This document shows, piece by piece, positions 36,201 to 44,574 of a DNA stretch of 64,000 bases. Numbering within the stretch: position 1 is the stretch's first letter; each line of letters begins with the position of its first letter. The notes beneath the pieces are model-generated. The model made no database searches. It had not been told where the DNA came from and saw only the letters and a program-made list of their open reading frames with translations. Origin of the DNA: Nitrosomonadales bacterium (lineage in GTDB: Bacteria; Pseudomonadota; Gammaproteobacteria; Burkholderiales; Gallionellaceae); NCBI GenBank assembly GCA_016218415.1, contig JACRED010000024.1, positions 62,001 to 126,000 of the forward strand, read 5' to 3'. A program made the position numbers and the translations under genes.

Positions 36201-37060
36201 GAGATCATGTCTCTGGCGGAGGGGGTTGGGGGTTGGTCGCTACCTTGATCTACATAAATGACTATGGCGCGATCAAGCGCATTGCCGCTGACTTTTGAGT
36301 CAAAGAGTGCTTGAACCAAACGCGTCTTGCCTGTGCCAGAAAGCCCCACCAGCCGGATGATTCCCCCGGGATTTTCTAAGATTGTGCGCATGGCCTGAAT
36401 GCCGTGCTCAATGGTATGTGGCGTGTGATTTCCCGCTTGTGGAGAAACTATCCTGCATTTGTCATCAAGCAGATATTCGGAATCGGCCGGATCGCCATAT
36501 GCCCAATTGCCATACGTACGCCACCCCGCCAGTGGTTCACCGATGCGCTCCCTTAACCACAGAGTAACTCCTGGATAACCTCTAACCCATCTTGCCAACC
36601 GATCACGGTCATAAAAATCCAGGTGAAGCGTCGAACCATCAGGCAAGTCTGCGGCGGCAGTCTGCATGGCTTTCTTGCGATTTTTCAGGGGGGTGTCGGC
36701 AGTTGAGCCTTGGGCGCTAACAATTACGTATGCGCCATGCTTTTCGGCAAGCTGAACAATTGAAGGACGGAGGACACCATCTGGGCACATTTCTTTTTCG
36801 ATTGCCTTGGCCTGCATATCTGGTTTCTTGACTTGGAAGCCTGTTACGCCCTTGGGAATAAAATCCAAGGAAATGGCTTCATCAGATAATTCAACGCGAA
36901 CATCAATCCCGCCATCGGCAGCATTTTGATCGCCGCCCGAGGTGACGGAGGCCAGAGGAAGGTTTGCTTGGCGAAGCTCTGCCTCACACAGCTTTGTCAC
37001 TAAAGTACGGAGGTCACCATCGTTTAATTTGATGATGTGGTCGCCAGTAATATCAAACAT
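33248..37060 (-). CDS. Nuclease-like/STAND-like NTPase fusion, probable anti-phage protein
   Basis: A 1270-residue protein in an AT-richer stretch. Residues 10-110 look like a PD-(D/E)xK nuclease: ADGGID at 48-53 and a QVKK strand at 76-79, the usual acidic and Q/ExK positions. Residues about 215-400 hold a P-loop NTPase: Walker A GLSGTGKT (239-246), Walker B ILVVDN (297-302). From about 430 to the end the sequence is alpha-helical, repeat-like and rich in Leu/Ala pairs. Effector, STAND-type switch and long helical sensor is the plan of Avs-type defence proteins. I cannot place it in a named family. It stands alone, with no methylase or toxin partner. Confidence 0.8.
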   Translation of the reverse strand: MFDITGDHIIKLNDGDLRTLVTKLCEAELRQANLPLASVTSGGDQNAADGGIDVRVELSDEAISLDFIPKGVTGFQVKKPDMQAKAIEKEMCPDGVLRPSIVQLAEKHGAYVIVSAQGSTADTPLKNRKKAMQTAAADLPDGSTLHLDFYDRDRLARWVRGYPGVTLWLRERIGEPLAGWRTYGNWAYGDPADSEYLLDDKCRIVSPQAGNHTPHTIEHGIQAMRTILENPGGIIRLVGLSGTGKTRLVQALFDSKVSGNALDRAIVIYVDQGSDQPPTPSARDMISQLAADGLRAILVVDNCNPTTHRDLVQAVNTAGGLLSLITVEYDVSDDEPEETQVFRLEPASEKVIEEILERLTPNLSQADRHRVAEFSSGNARIALALARTVKHSENLGTLKDSELFKRLFHQRKDSGEVLMRVAEVCSLVYSFDGETFDGAAAELPMLAELAEIQTKELFRHVNELRSRDLVQRRSKWRAVLPHAIANRLARNALGNIPVETLINVCAQNERLLKSFSRRLSYLHDCEQAQQIAKGWLSPQGWLCNPAKLNSLGFSLFKNIAPLAPELALQTIEAAASGENGKAFLSTETSKRWEWCGLLRSIAYEPQYFSRAALLLAKYVAEEPANFNRNSASNSFKELFHLYLSGTHALVGERLEVVRELLEADDAALNTAGMEALEGMLEVMHFTSSHDFSFGARSRDFGWEPATNADISAWYWEVVTFSKNQVAANSAHAHKIKTMLAQHFRGLWSHSGICTELEDMVRDFSAQDGWPDGWLVLRQTIRFDIDKMSSEFAARTRALESGLRPQGLAQKIQAYVLSKSHGHFDLIDTEVGSDDSNSAYESASARVYKTVEDLGGEAATSSGTLITLLPELLSGNGHMNFHFGRGLAKGMSDWEPVWQQFCAVLDGIPENERDLSLLRGFIEAVNELDPVKANNFLDAALTDPLLGAYFPTLQTAVPIDEAGAGRLVSSIEYGHVQAWQFRNLMLGRVSDPIPLPIFKQILLGIASLPKGYEVAVDVFGQRLHSIKSDKLEVDEETAALGRQLLALCNFRSNNQNDAYHINEIANACLSSEAACEETLTIAKNLARALVDYRTEARQYGVLAATLFRLQPTAAIKGFLERKQSKQNRNSLSQLFSFDRKDSPVNAAPPEILIAWAQKSRKARFPVLAQEVRLSVGSGEHGTAEWSPLALAILEMAPDRLAILNVFSSRLHPSSWSGSLSDVLLPYLGLAKKMQAHSDPQVVGWAKKQIVHLENCMEEDRKRERRVDESFE

Positions 37061-37212
37061 GTAAAGTAAAATAACGGTACGTAATGACCATGAAGTGTAC
37101 TCCTAAACTATTGCAGCTAGACCTAAGCAGAATCGCCCCGACCCACTAGCTACTTCTTCCGCTATCCCGTGCTTAGTTGACATTGTTGGCACTACCTAAC
37201 AGCTTCCGATTT

Positions 37213-37227
37213 GGCCGAGAAACGGAC
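37213..37227. repeat. Right arm of imperfect inverted repeat flanking the NTPase gene
   Basis: GGCCGAGAAACGGAC matches the inverse of 33101-33115 with 14 of 15 bases. It lies about 150 bases before the start of the NTPase gene. The gap 37061-37288 shows no other gene. Confidence 0.4.
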
Positions 37228-37288
37228 CTTTATGGTGATCGACCTGATGGGCTGTTGAGTGTCATTAGCAGATAGTCCCACCCGTTTT

Positions 37289-37660
37289 TTAAGTCCCGAT
37301 AAACTCCAGCGCATTCCCGTCCGGATCGCGGCAGAACAGCGCGCGACGGCCCGATGAACTGAGCGTGTAGGCAACCTCCGCCCTGTCCAGCCGTTCGACC
37401 AGTTTCGCCAAATCGGACACCGCCATCGCAACATGCCGGTCGCGTCCGCCGTGCGCGGGGCGCTGCAAGCCTGCTTCCGGGTCTGGCAGCAACATCAGAT
37501 GTATCTGCTGCTTATCCGCCACGTCGTACCACACGCCGTCATAGCTCATCGCGGGACGCCTGGGGTCGGCTTTGAGTCCGAGTACGCCTTCGTAAAAGGC
37601 GCGGGATAGTCCTAGATCGCTAGTCAGGAAGGTGGCGTGCAGGATACCGGTGATTTTCAT
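37289..37660 (-). CDS. VOC (glyoxalase/bleomycin-resistance fold) protein
   Basis: A 123-residue protein: GILHATFLTSDLGLSRAFYEGVLGLKAD at the start, DRHVAMAVSDLAKLVERLDRAEV in the second module, and the closing CRDPDGNALEFIG. These are the paired beta-alpha-beta-beta-beta modules of the VOC superfamily. Metal-ligand positions (His in ILHAT and DRHVA, Glu in ALEF) are present, so it may be a metal enzyme; the substrate is unknown. Confidence 0.85.
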   Translation of the reverse strand: MKITGILHATFLTSDLGLSRAFYEGVLGLKADPRRPAMSYDGVWYDVADKQQIHLMLLPDPEAGLQRPAHGGRDRHVAMAVSDLAKLVERLDRAEVAYTLSSSGRRALFCRDPDGNALEFIGT

Positions 37661-37753
37661 GGTCGATATTTACTTGTATTTTGACTGTTCATCCTTCGAT
37701 ACATCCGTTATGGTCATGCATCAATCAAACTTCATCGCCTGCAGCCCGCCCAT

Positions 37754-39274
37754 CTAAACCAGCTTCACCGGTATCGCCCCTACCCGCCCGCTCCACTTCG
37801 CCGGGCCGATCTCGTGCACCGAGCAGCCGTTCGAGTCCACCGCGACGGTGACCGGCATATCCTCGACCTCGAACTCGTAGATCGCTTCCATGCCGAGGTC
37901 GGCGAAGGCGAGGACTTTGGCGCTGCGGATCGCCTTGGACACCAGGTAGGCGGCGCCGCCGATCGCGATCAGGTACACCGCGCCGTGCTGTTTGATGGAC
38001 TGGATCGCGGCCTTGCCGCGCTCGGCCTTGCCTATCATGCCGATCAGGCCGGTCTGTTCAAGCATCGTGTCGGTGAACTTGTCCATGCGCGTCGCGGTGG
38101 TCGGGCCGGCCGGGCCGACGGCTTCGCCGCCCACCGGATCGACCGGACCGACGTAGTAGATGAAGCGCCCGTGGAAGTCCACGGGGAGCGGATAGCCCTT
38201 CGCCAGCATCTCGACGATGCGTTTGTGCGCCGCGTCGCGCCCGGTCAGCAGCTTGCCGGATAGCAGCAGCGTCTCGCCCGGCTGCCACTTGGCGATGTCG
38301 GCGCGCGTGATGCCGTCGAGGTTGACGCGGCGCGCATCTGGTGCGGGCTGCCAGTGCACGTCCGGGTAGTCCTCAATCTTGGGCGGCGTGAACTGCGCGA
38401 CACCGCTGCCGTCCAGCTCGAAATCAATGTGCCGCGTCGCGGCGCAGTTGGGAATCATCGCGATGGGCTTGGAGGCCGCATGGGTCGGGTAATCGAGTAT
38501 CTTCACGTCCAGCACCGTGGTCAGCCCGCCCAGCCCCTGCGCGCCTATGCCGAGCGCGTTGACCCTGTCGTAGATCTCGATGCGCAATTCCTCGATGCGG
38601 TTCGCCGCACCCCGCGCCTTGAGCGCGGTCATGTCTATGGGTTCCATCAGCGCTTCTTTCGCCAGCAGCATCGCCTTTTCCGCGGTGCCGCCGATGCCGA
38701 TGCCGAGCTGGCCGGGCGGACACCAGCCCGCGCCCATGCCGGGCAACTGGCTGACTACCCACTCGACTACATCGTCGCCGGGGTTGAGCATCGCGAAGCG
38801 CGCCTTATTCTCCGAGCCGCCGCCCTTGGCCGCGATGCGCACGTCTACCTTGTCGCCCGGCACGACTTCGAAATGCACCACCGCCGGGGTGTTGTCGCCG
38901 GTGTTCTTGCGCCTGCCCGCCGGGTCGCTGACGATGGAGGCGCGCAGCACGTTGTCGGGCAACAGGTAGGCGCGGCGGACGCCCTCGTTCACCATATCGG
39001 TGATGCTCAGCGTCGCGCCTTCCCAGCGCACATCCATGCCGACGCGCACGAACGCGACGACGATGCCAGTGTCTTGGCAGACCGGGCGCTTGCCGATCGC
39101 GCACATCCGCGAATTGGTGAGTATCTGCGCCATCGCATCCTTCGCGGCTGGCGATTCCTCGCGGTAATAGGCATCGGCCAGCGCATGAATGTAGTCCGCC
39201 GGGTGGTAATAGGAGATGAATTGCAGCGCGTCGGCGATGCTGGCTATGAAGTCCTGCTGGCGTATGGTGGTCAT
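37754..39274 (-). CDS. fum: Class I fumarate hydratase (iron-sulfur)
   Basis: A 506-residue single-chain class I fumarase. N-terminal domain: RPVCQDTGIVVAFVRVG, KGGGSENKARFAMLNPGD and GWCPPGQLGIGIGGTAEKAM. C-terminal beta domain: LTGRDAAHKRIVEML and GRFIYYVGPVDPVGGEAVGPAGPTTATRMD. Cysteines at CQDTG, WCPPG and IPNCAAT fit the three [4Fe-4S] ligands. It interconverts fumarate and malate in the TCA cycle. It is divergent from the glycolate operon. Confidence 0.94.
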   Translation of the reverse strand: MTTIRQQDFIASIADALQFISYYHPADYIHALADAYYREESPAAKDAMAQILTNSRMCAIGKRPVCQDTGIVVAFVRVGMDVRWEGATLSITDMVNEGVRRAYLLPDNVLRASIVSDPAGRRKNTGDNTPAVVHFEVVPGDKVDVRIAAKGGGSENKARFAMLNPGDDVVEWVVSQLPGMGAGWCPPGQLGIGIGGTAEKAMLLAKEALMEPIDMTALKARGAANRIEELRIEIYDRVNALGIGAQGLGGLTTVLDVKILDYPTHAASKPIAMIPNCAATRHIDFELDGSGVAQFTPPKIEDYPDVHWQPAPDARRVNLDGITRADIAKWQPGETLLLSGKLLTGRDAAHKRIVEMLAKGYPLPVDFHGRFIYYVGPVDPVGGEAVGPAGPTTATRMDKFTDTMLEQTGLIGMIGKAERGKAAIQSIKQHGAVYLIAIGGAAYLVSKAIRSAKVLAFADLGMEAIYEFEVEDMPVTVAVDSNGCSVHEIGPAKWSGRVGAIPVKLV

Positions 39275-39400
39275 GGCGTGTCTGCCTTATATTGGGCGTG
39301 GAGTGGCTGCGACGATTATGTGCATCAACAGGGGTAGCGTCAATCCGAACCGGATCGCGGTTCATTGATTCCCCAACAGGAATCCGGCATATCTGAAATA

Positions 39401-39430
39401 TTGCCGTTTATGCCGCTGGAATTTTATACC
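39401..39430 (+). promoter_or_regulatory. Possible sigma-70 promoter of the glcDEF operon
   Basis: TTGCCG (39401-39406) and TTATAC (39424-39429) are spaced by 17 bases. A transcript from here would start near 39436, which supports the TTG start at 39479 and argues against ATG 39410. Match to consensus is partial. Confidence 0.3.
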
Positions 39431-39478
39431 AGACTAATTTACTATGCTTACTGTAACACCTATCGCCGGAGTTCCCTT

Positions 39479-40957
39479 TTGTCGCACCCCAATGAAAATG
39501 CCGCGCAGGTCAGTGAATTGATCCGCGCGCTCCGCAGCCTGTTGCCTCCCGAATCCGTTTTAGTTGACGCAGAGGACCTGCGCCCGTTCGAATGCGACGG
39601 ATTGTCGGCCTATCGGCAATTGCCCATGGTCGTGGTGCTGCCGGAAACCATAGCACAGGTACAAAGCATCATGCGCCTGTGCCATGAGCGCCGGGTGCCT
39701 GTGGTAGCGCGCGGCGCGGGAACCGGACTTTCCGGCGGCGCATTGCCGCTGGCGGACGGCGTGTTGCTGAGCCTGGCAAAATTCAAAAACATCCTCAACA
39801 TCGATCCGCACAATGCGATGGCTATAGTACAGCCGGGTGTGCGCAACCTGGCGATCTCCGAAGCGGCGGCAGCGCATGGCCTCTATTACGCGCCCGATCC
39901 CTCGTCGCAGATCGCCTGCACGATAGGCGGCAATGTCGCGGAGAACTCCGGCGGCGTGCACTGCCTGAAATACGGCTTGACGGTGCACAACATCCTGAGG
40001 CTGAAAGTCGTCACGATGGAGGGCGAACTGCTGACCATAGGCGCTGAAACGCTGGACTCGCCCGGCTACGACCTGCTCGCGCTGATGACCGGCTCCGAGG
40101 GCATGCTGGGCGTGATCGTCGAAGTGACCGTGAAACTATTGGCCAAACCGGAACGCGCCCAGGTGGTGCTGGCTGCCTTCGACGATGTCGTGAAAGCGGG
40201 CGAGGCGGTCGGCGCGATCATCTCCGCAGGCATCATCCCCGCCGGGCTGGAGATGATGGACAGGCTGGCGATACAGGCGGCGGAGGATTTCGTGCACGCG
40301 GGTTATCCGCGCAATGCCGAGGCGATTCTGCTGTGCGAGCTGGACGGCACCAATGCCGAGGTTTCCGAGTACATCATGGCAATGCGCGGGATATTGACCG
40401 CCAGCGGCGCGACCGAAGTGCGCACCGCGGTGGACGAGGCGGAACGGCAGTTGTTCTGGAAGGGCCGCAAATCGGCCTTCCCCGCCGTGGGGCGCATCTC
40501 GCCGGATTATTACTGCATGGACGGCACGATACCGCGCCGCCAGTTGCCGCATGTATTGCGCCGCATCGGCGAGCTGTCCAAGGAATATGAATTGCCGGTC
40601 GCCAATGTGTTCCACGCGGGCGACGGCAACCTGCACCCGCTGATCCTGTTCGATGCCAACAAGGAAGGTGAGTTGCATCGCACCGAGGAATTCGGCCAGC
40701 GCATCCTTGCGCTTTGCGTGGAGGTCGGCGGCACCATCACCGGCGAACACGGCGTCGGCATCGAGAAGATAGACCAGATGTGCGTGCAGTTCGGCAGCGC
40801 GGAATTGACGCAGTTCCATGCCGTCAAGACCGCGTTCGATCCCTCCGGCCTGCTCAATCCCGGCAAGGCCGTGCCCACGCTGCATCGCTGCGCGGAATTC
40901 GGCGCGATACATGTGCATCAAGGGCAACTTTCGCACCCCGAACTGGAACGCTTCTGA
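39479..40957 (+). CDS. glcD: Glycolate oxidase subunit GlcD (FAD-linked)
   Basis: A 492-residue FAD-binding oxidoreductase. FECDGLSAYRQLPMVVVLPETIAQVQ, the FAD-binding PVVARGAGTGLSGGALPLADGVLLSL, TIGGNVAENSGGVHCLKYGLT, and the late NVFHAGDGNLHP and GTITGEHGVGIEK are diagnostic. I choose TTG 39479 (CGGAG nine bases upstream), giving an N-terminus like that of E. coli GlcD. With GlcE and GlcF it oxidises glycolate to glyoxylate at the membrane. Its TGA overlaps the glcE start. Confidence 0.93.
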   Translation: MSHPNENAAQVSELIRALRSLLPPESVLVDAEDLRPFECDGLSAYRQLPMVVVLPETIAQVQSIMRLCHERRVPVVARGAGTGLSGGALPLADGVLLSLAKFKNILNIDPHNAMAIVQPGVRNLAISEAAAAHGLYYAPDPSSQIACTIGGNVAENSGGVHCLKYGLTVHNILRLKVVTMEGELLTIGAETLDSPGYDLLALMTGSEGMLGVIVEVTVKLLAKPERAQVVLAAFDDVVKAGEAVGAIISAGIIPAGLEMMDRLAIQAAEDFVHAGYPRNAEAILLCELDGTNAEVSEYIMAMRGILTASGATEVRTAVDEAERQLFWKGRKSAFPAVGRISPDYYCMDGTIPRRQLPHVLRRIGELSKEYELPVANVFHAGDGNLHPLILFDANKEGELHRTEEFGQRILALCVEVGGTITGEHGVGIEKIDQMCVQFGSAELTQFHAVKTAFDPSGLLNPGKAVPTLHRCAEFGAIHVHQGQLSHPELERF

Positions 40958-42021
40958 TGATAGACCTGGACCTCGGCACGGCATTGCAGCAACAGGTGCT
41001 GGATGCATTCCAGAACGAGACGCCGCTCAGCATTTACGGCGGCGGCAGCAAGGCGTTTCTCGGGAACGCTAGCCATGGTCAGTCTTTCGATGTCAGCAAA
41101 CATCGCGGCATCGTCGAATACGATCCGCGCGAACTGGTGCTGACGGCACGCAGCGGCACGACACTCAAAGAGATAGCAGCTACTCTCGTAGAGGCCAACC
41201 AGATGCTGGCTTTCGAGCCGCCGCATTTTGGAGAAGGCGCCACGCTGGGCGGCACGATCGCCTGCGGCCTGTCCGGGCCACGCCGCCCCTACAGCGGTTC
41301 GGCGCGCGATTTCGTGCTGGGCTGCCAGATACTGAACGGACGCGGCGAGAGGCTGCGTTTCGGCGGGCAGGTGATGAAGAACGTCGCGGGCTACGATGTG
41401 TCGAGGCTGATGGCCGGCGCGCACGGCACGCTGGGCATATTGCTCGAGATCAGCCTGAAAGTGCTGCCGCGCCCGGCGGCCAGCATCACCGTGACGCGCG
41501 AGTGCAGTCCGGTCGAAGCTATCGCGGGCATGAGCGGCCTGCTGAGCAAACCGATTCCGGTGGACGGCGCGTGTTATCACGGCGACCGTTGCTACGTGCG
41601 CATCTCCGGCAGCGCGCAGGCGGTCAGGGAAGCGCGCAACAAAATCTCCGGCGACGTGCTGCCGGATGCGGACGCTTTCTGGCAGGCGCTACGCGAGCAG
41701 CAGCTGCCCTTCTTTCACCATCGCAGCACGCTGTATCGCGTTGTGGTCAAACCCGCCACGCCGCCGCTGCACATCGAAGGAACCTGGCTGCTGGACTGGG
41801 GCGGCGTGCAGCGCTGGCTGTACAGCGACGAGGATCTCGCAGCTATCCGCCACCGTGTCGAACTGGCCGGCGGACATGTCACGGTGTTTCGCGGCGGCAA
41901 GCAATCCGAAGATATCTTCCAGCCTTTGCCCGCATCGCTGATGGCGATACATCAGCGCCTCAAGGCCAGTTTCGACCCCAACCATATTTTCAATCGCGGT
42001 CGACTTTACACCGGGCTATAA
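40957..42021 (+). CDS. glcE: Glycolate oxidase subunit GlcE (FAD-binding)
   Basis: A 354-residue protein with a FAD-binding 4 domain: TPLSIYGGGSKAFLGN, YDPRELVLTARSGTTLKEI, LAFEPPHFGEGATLGGTIACGLSGPRRPYSG and GGQVMKNVAGYDVSRLMAGAHGTLGI. The C-terminus (IHQRLKASFDPNHIFNRGRLY) is also conserved. It is the second flavin subunit of the GlcDEF complex. The ATG overlaps the last base of the glcD stop; glcF follows directly. Confidence 0.93.
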   Translation: MIDLDLGTALQQQVLDAFQNETPLSIYGGGSKAFLGNASHGQSFDVSKHRGIVEYDPRELVLTARSGTTLKEIAATLVEANQMLAFEPPHFGEGATLGGTIACGLSGPRRPYSGSARDFVLGCQILNGRGERLRFGGQVMKNVAGYDVSRLMAGAHGTLGILLEISLKVLPRPAASITVTRECSPVEAIAGMSGLLSKPIPVDGACYHGDRCYVRISGSAQAVREARNKISGDVLPDADAFWQALREQQLPFFHHRSTLYRVVVKPATPPLHIEGTWLLDWGGVQRWLYSDEDLAAIRHRVELAGGHVTVFRGGKQSEDIFQPLPASLMAIHQRLKASFDPNHIFNRGRLYTGL

Positions 42022-43248
42022 ATGCAAACGTCCATTTCCCCGCAACTGCTGAACAACCCCGACATCGCCGAAGCCGATTCCATCCTGCGCTCCTGCGTGC
42101 ATTGCGGATTCTGCAACGCAACCTGCCCGACCTATCAGCTGCTGGGCTCGGAACTGGATGGCCCGCGCGGGCGCATCTACCTGATCAAGGAGATGCTGGA
42201 AACCGGACAGGCCACCGACAAGACCCGCTTGCATCTGGACCGCTGCCTGACCTGCCGCTCCTGCGAAACCACCTGCCCGTCTGGCGTGCGCTATGGCCGC
42301 CTGATCGACATCGGGCGCGAGATGGTCAAGAAAAAAGCGCCGCGCTCATTTTCCGAAAAGCTGGTGCGCGGGGCCATGCTGGCCGTACTGCCCCACACCG
42401 CACGCATATCTGTTGCGCTGAAACTGGCGCGCGCGTTCCGCCCGCTGCTGCCGTCAAAATTGCAGGAAAAAATCCCTGCCTGGCGGCCCGCAGTGACTAT
42501 GTCCGCCACATCCCACGCGCGCCGCATGCTGGTGCTGGAAGGCTGCATCCAGCCGCTGAGTTCGCCCAATACCAATGCCGCTGCCGCACGCGTGCTCGAC
42601 CGGTTCGGCATCTCGCTGCTCGCGGCGCAAGGTGCGGGCTGTTGCGGCGCGTTGAACCAGCATCTGTCCGACCCGGACGGCGCGCACGAGATGATGCGCC
42701 GCAATATCGACGCATGGTGGCCACATGTTGAGAGCGGCATCGAAGCCATCGTGATGACCGCCAGCGGTTGCGGACTGATGGTGAAGGACTATGGCACGGC
42801 TTTGAAAGACGACACCCGGTACGCCAATAGGGCGGCACGCATCAGCGAACTCACGCGCGACCTCAGCGAGGTCATATCGGATGAAATACAGGGCCGCGAG
42901 GATCTCGGAGGCATCGCGCATATCGGTCACGGCATGCGCGTGGCCTGCCAGTCTTCATGCACCCTGCAGCACGGCCAGAAACTGGGCGGAAAGGTCGAAG
43001 CGATCCTGAAACGTTGCGGCTACGAACTCACGACGGTCGCCGACAGCCACCTGTGCTGCGGCGCGGCGGGCACCTATACGCTGCTGCAACCCGAACTTTC
43101 CCAGCAGCTACTGAACAACAAGCTCGCTGCGCTGCATGATGGGAAGCCCGAAGTGATCGTAACGGCGAATATCGGTTGCCAGATGCATCTGGCAACGGCA
43201 AGCACAGTACGGGTCAAACACTGGATAGAGTTGCTGGAACAGAAATAG
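42022..43248 (+). CDS. glcF: Glycolate oxidase iron-sulfur subunit GlcF
   Basis: A 408-residue protein. Two [4Fe-4S] ferredoxin motifs lie near the N-terminus (CVHCGFCNATCP and CLTCRSCETTCPSG). Two CCG domains follow (AGCCGALNQH and HLCCGAAGTY). It passes electrons from the flavin subunits to quinone. Complete at the usual length, directly after glcE. Confidence 0.94.
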   Translation: MQTSISPQLLNNPDIAEADSILRSCVHCGFCNATCPTYQLLGSELDGPRGRIYLIKEMLETGQATDKTRLHLDRCLTCRSCETTCPSGVRYGRLIDIGREMVKKKAPRSFSEKLVRGAMLAVLPHTARISVALKLARAFRPLLPSKLQEKIPAWRPAVTMSATSHARRMLVLEGCIQPLSSPNTNAAAARVLDRFGISLLAAQGAGCCGALNQHLSDPDGAHEMMRRNIDAWWPHVESGIEAIVMTASGCGLMVKDYGTALKDDTRYANRAARISELTRDLSEVISDEIQGREDLGGIAHIGHGMRVACQSSCTLQHGQKLGGKVEAILKRCGYELTTVADSHLCCGAAGTYTLLQPELSQQLLNNKLAALHDGKPEVIVTANIGCQMHLATASTVRVKHWIELLEQK

Positions 43249-43289
43249 CATCAATCGACGTTAATTTTTAATCCATGAAAGGAAATAGC

Positions 43290-44471
43290 ATGACGATCAA
43301 ATCATTCCACCCGCCGCAACGCGTTCTGATGGGGCCCGGCCCTTCCGATGTCAGCCCGCGCGTGCTCGAGGCCATGTCCCGTCCGACGCTGGGCCATCTC
43401 GACCCGGTGTTCGTGGCGATGATGGACGAGATGAAGGTATTGCTGAAATACGCGTTCATGACCTCGAATGAGCTGACTATGCCGGTTTCGGCGCCCGGTT
43501 CCGCCGGCATGGAGACCTGCTTCGTCAACCTGGTCGAACCGGGCGACAAAGTCATCGTGTGCCAGAACGGCGTGTTCGGCGGACGCATGAAGGAGAACGT
43601 CGAGCGCTGCGGCGGCATCGCGGTAATGGTTCAGGACGACTGGGGCCGCGCGGTCGATCCGCAGAAACTGGAAGACGCGCTCAAGGCCAATCCCGACACC
43701 AAAGTGGTCGCCTTCGTGCACGCCGAGACCTCCACCGGCGCGCAGTCCGACGCGAAGACGCTGGTCGAGATCGCGCACAAGCACGGCTGTTTAGCTATCG
43801 TGGACGCGGTCACCTCGCTGGCCGGCACGCCGCTCAAGGTGGACGAGTGGAACATCGACGCGATCTATTCCGGCACGCAAAAATGCCTGTCCTGCACGCC
43901 CGGCCTGTCGCCGGTGAGCTTCAGCGAACAGGCGCTGGAAAAGGTGAAGAACCGCAAGAGCAAAGTGCAGAGCTGGTTCATGGACCTGAACCTGGTGATG
44001 GCCTACTGGGGCGGCGCGACCAAGCGCGCCTACCACCACACCGCGCCGATCAACGCGCTGTATGGCCTGCACGAGGCGCTGGTGATATTGCAGGAAGAAG
44101 GCCTGCAGAATTCATGGGCTCGCCACCAGAAGAACCACCTCGCTCTGCGCGCCGGGCTGGAAGCGATGGGGCTGAAGTTCGTGGTTCCCGAATCGGAACG
44201 CCTGCCGCAACTGAACGCGATCACCGTACCGGAAGGCGTGGACGAGGCTGCGGTGCGCGCGATGCTGCTGTCCGACTACGGACTGGAGATCGGCGCGGGC
44301 CTTGGCGCGATGGCCGGCAAGGTGTGGCGCATCGGCCTGATGGGACACGCCAGCAACCCGCGCAACGTGCGCTTCTGCCTGAGCGCGCTGGACGACGTGC
44401 TCGGCCGCATCAAGGCGCCGGTCCAGCACGGTGTCGCTCTGGATGCGGCGAACCGGAAACTGGCCGGCTGA
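43290..44471 (+). CDS. Alanine/serine-glyoxylate aminotransferase
   Basis: A 393-residue class V PLP enzyme. HPPQRVLMGPGPSDVSPRVLEAMSRPTLGHLDP, HAETSTGAQSD, VDAVTSLAGTPLKVDEW and YSGTQKCLSCTPGLSPVSFS (the PLP lysine in TQK) identify the family. It converts glyoxylate to glycine using alanine or serine. Placed 41 bases after glcF, it completes glycolate to glyoxylate to glycine, the expected salvage of RuBisCO oxygenation product. AAGGA precedes ATG 43290. A terminator follows. Confidence 0.92.
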   Translation: MTIKSFHPPQRVLMGPGPSDVSPRVLEAMSRPTLGHLDPVFVAMMDEMKVLLKYAFMTSNELTMPVSAPGSAGMETCFVNLVEPGDKVIVCQNGVFGGRMKENVERCGGIAVMVQDDWGRAVDPQKLEDALKANPDTKVVAFVHAETSTGAQSDAKTLVEIAHKHGCLAIVDAVTSLAGTPLKVDEWNIDAIYSGTQKCLSCTPGLSPVSFSEQALEKVKNRKSKVQSWFMDLNLVMAYWGGATKRAYHHTAPINALYGLHEALVILQEEGLQNSWARHQKNHLALRAGLEAMGLKFVVPESERLPQLNAITVPEGVDEAAVRAMLLSDYGLEIGAGLGAMAGKVWRIGLMGHASNPRNVRFCLSALDDVLGRIKAPVQHGVALDAANRKLAG

Positions 44472-44491
44472 TACCTTGCAAGCCTGCAAAG

Positions 44492-44522
44492 AAAACCCCG
44501 CCCGGACAGGGCGGGGTTTTTT
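44492..44522. terminator. Bidirectional Rho-independent terminator
   Basis: AAAACCCCGCCC and its complement with a five-base loop, flanked by T runs on both strands (TTTTTTA on plus, TTTTCTTT on minus). It lies between the convergent aminotransferase and hydrogenase operons and can serve both. Confidence 0.9.
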
Positions 44523-44574
44523 ATTGTGCACCCGTGATCCACATTGATGTCAGGCAGGCAGCAATGTGCTTTGC

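Noticed and set aside
39365-39478. N-terminal extension of glcD from 39365 or ATG 39410
   Set aside because: The extra residues resemble no GlcD N-terminus and a likely promoter covers the region; TTG 39479 has a ribosome site.
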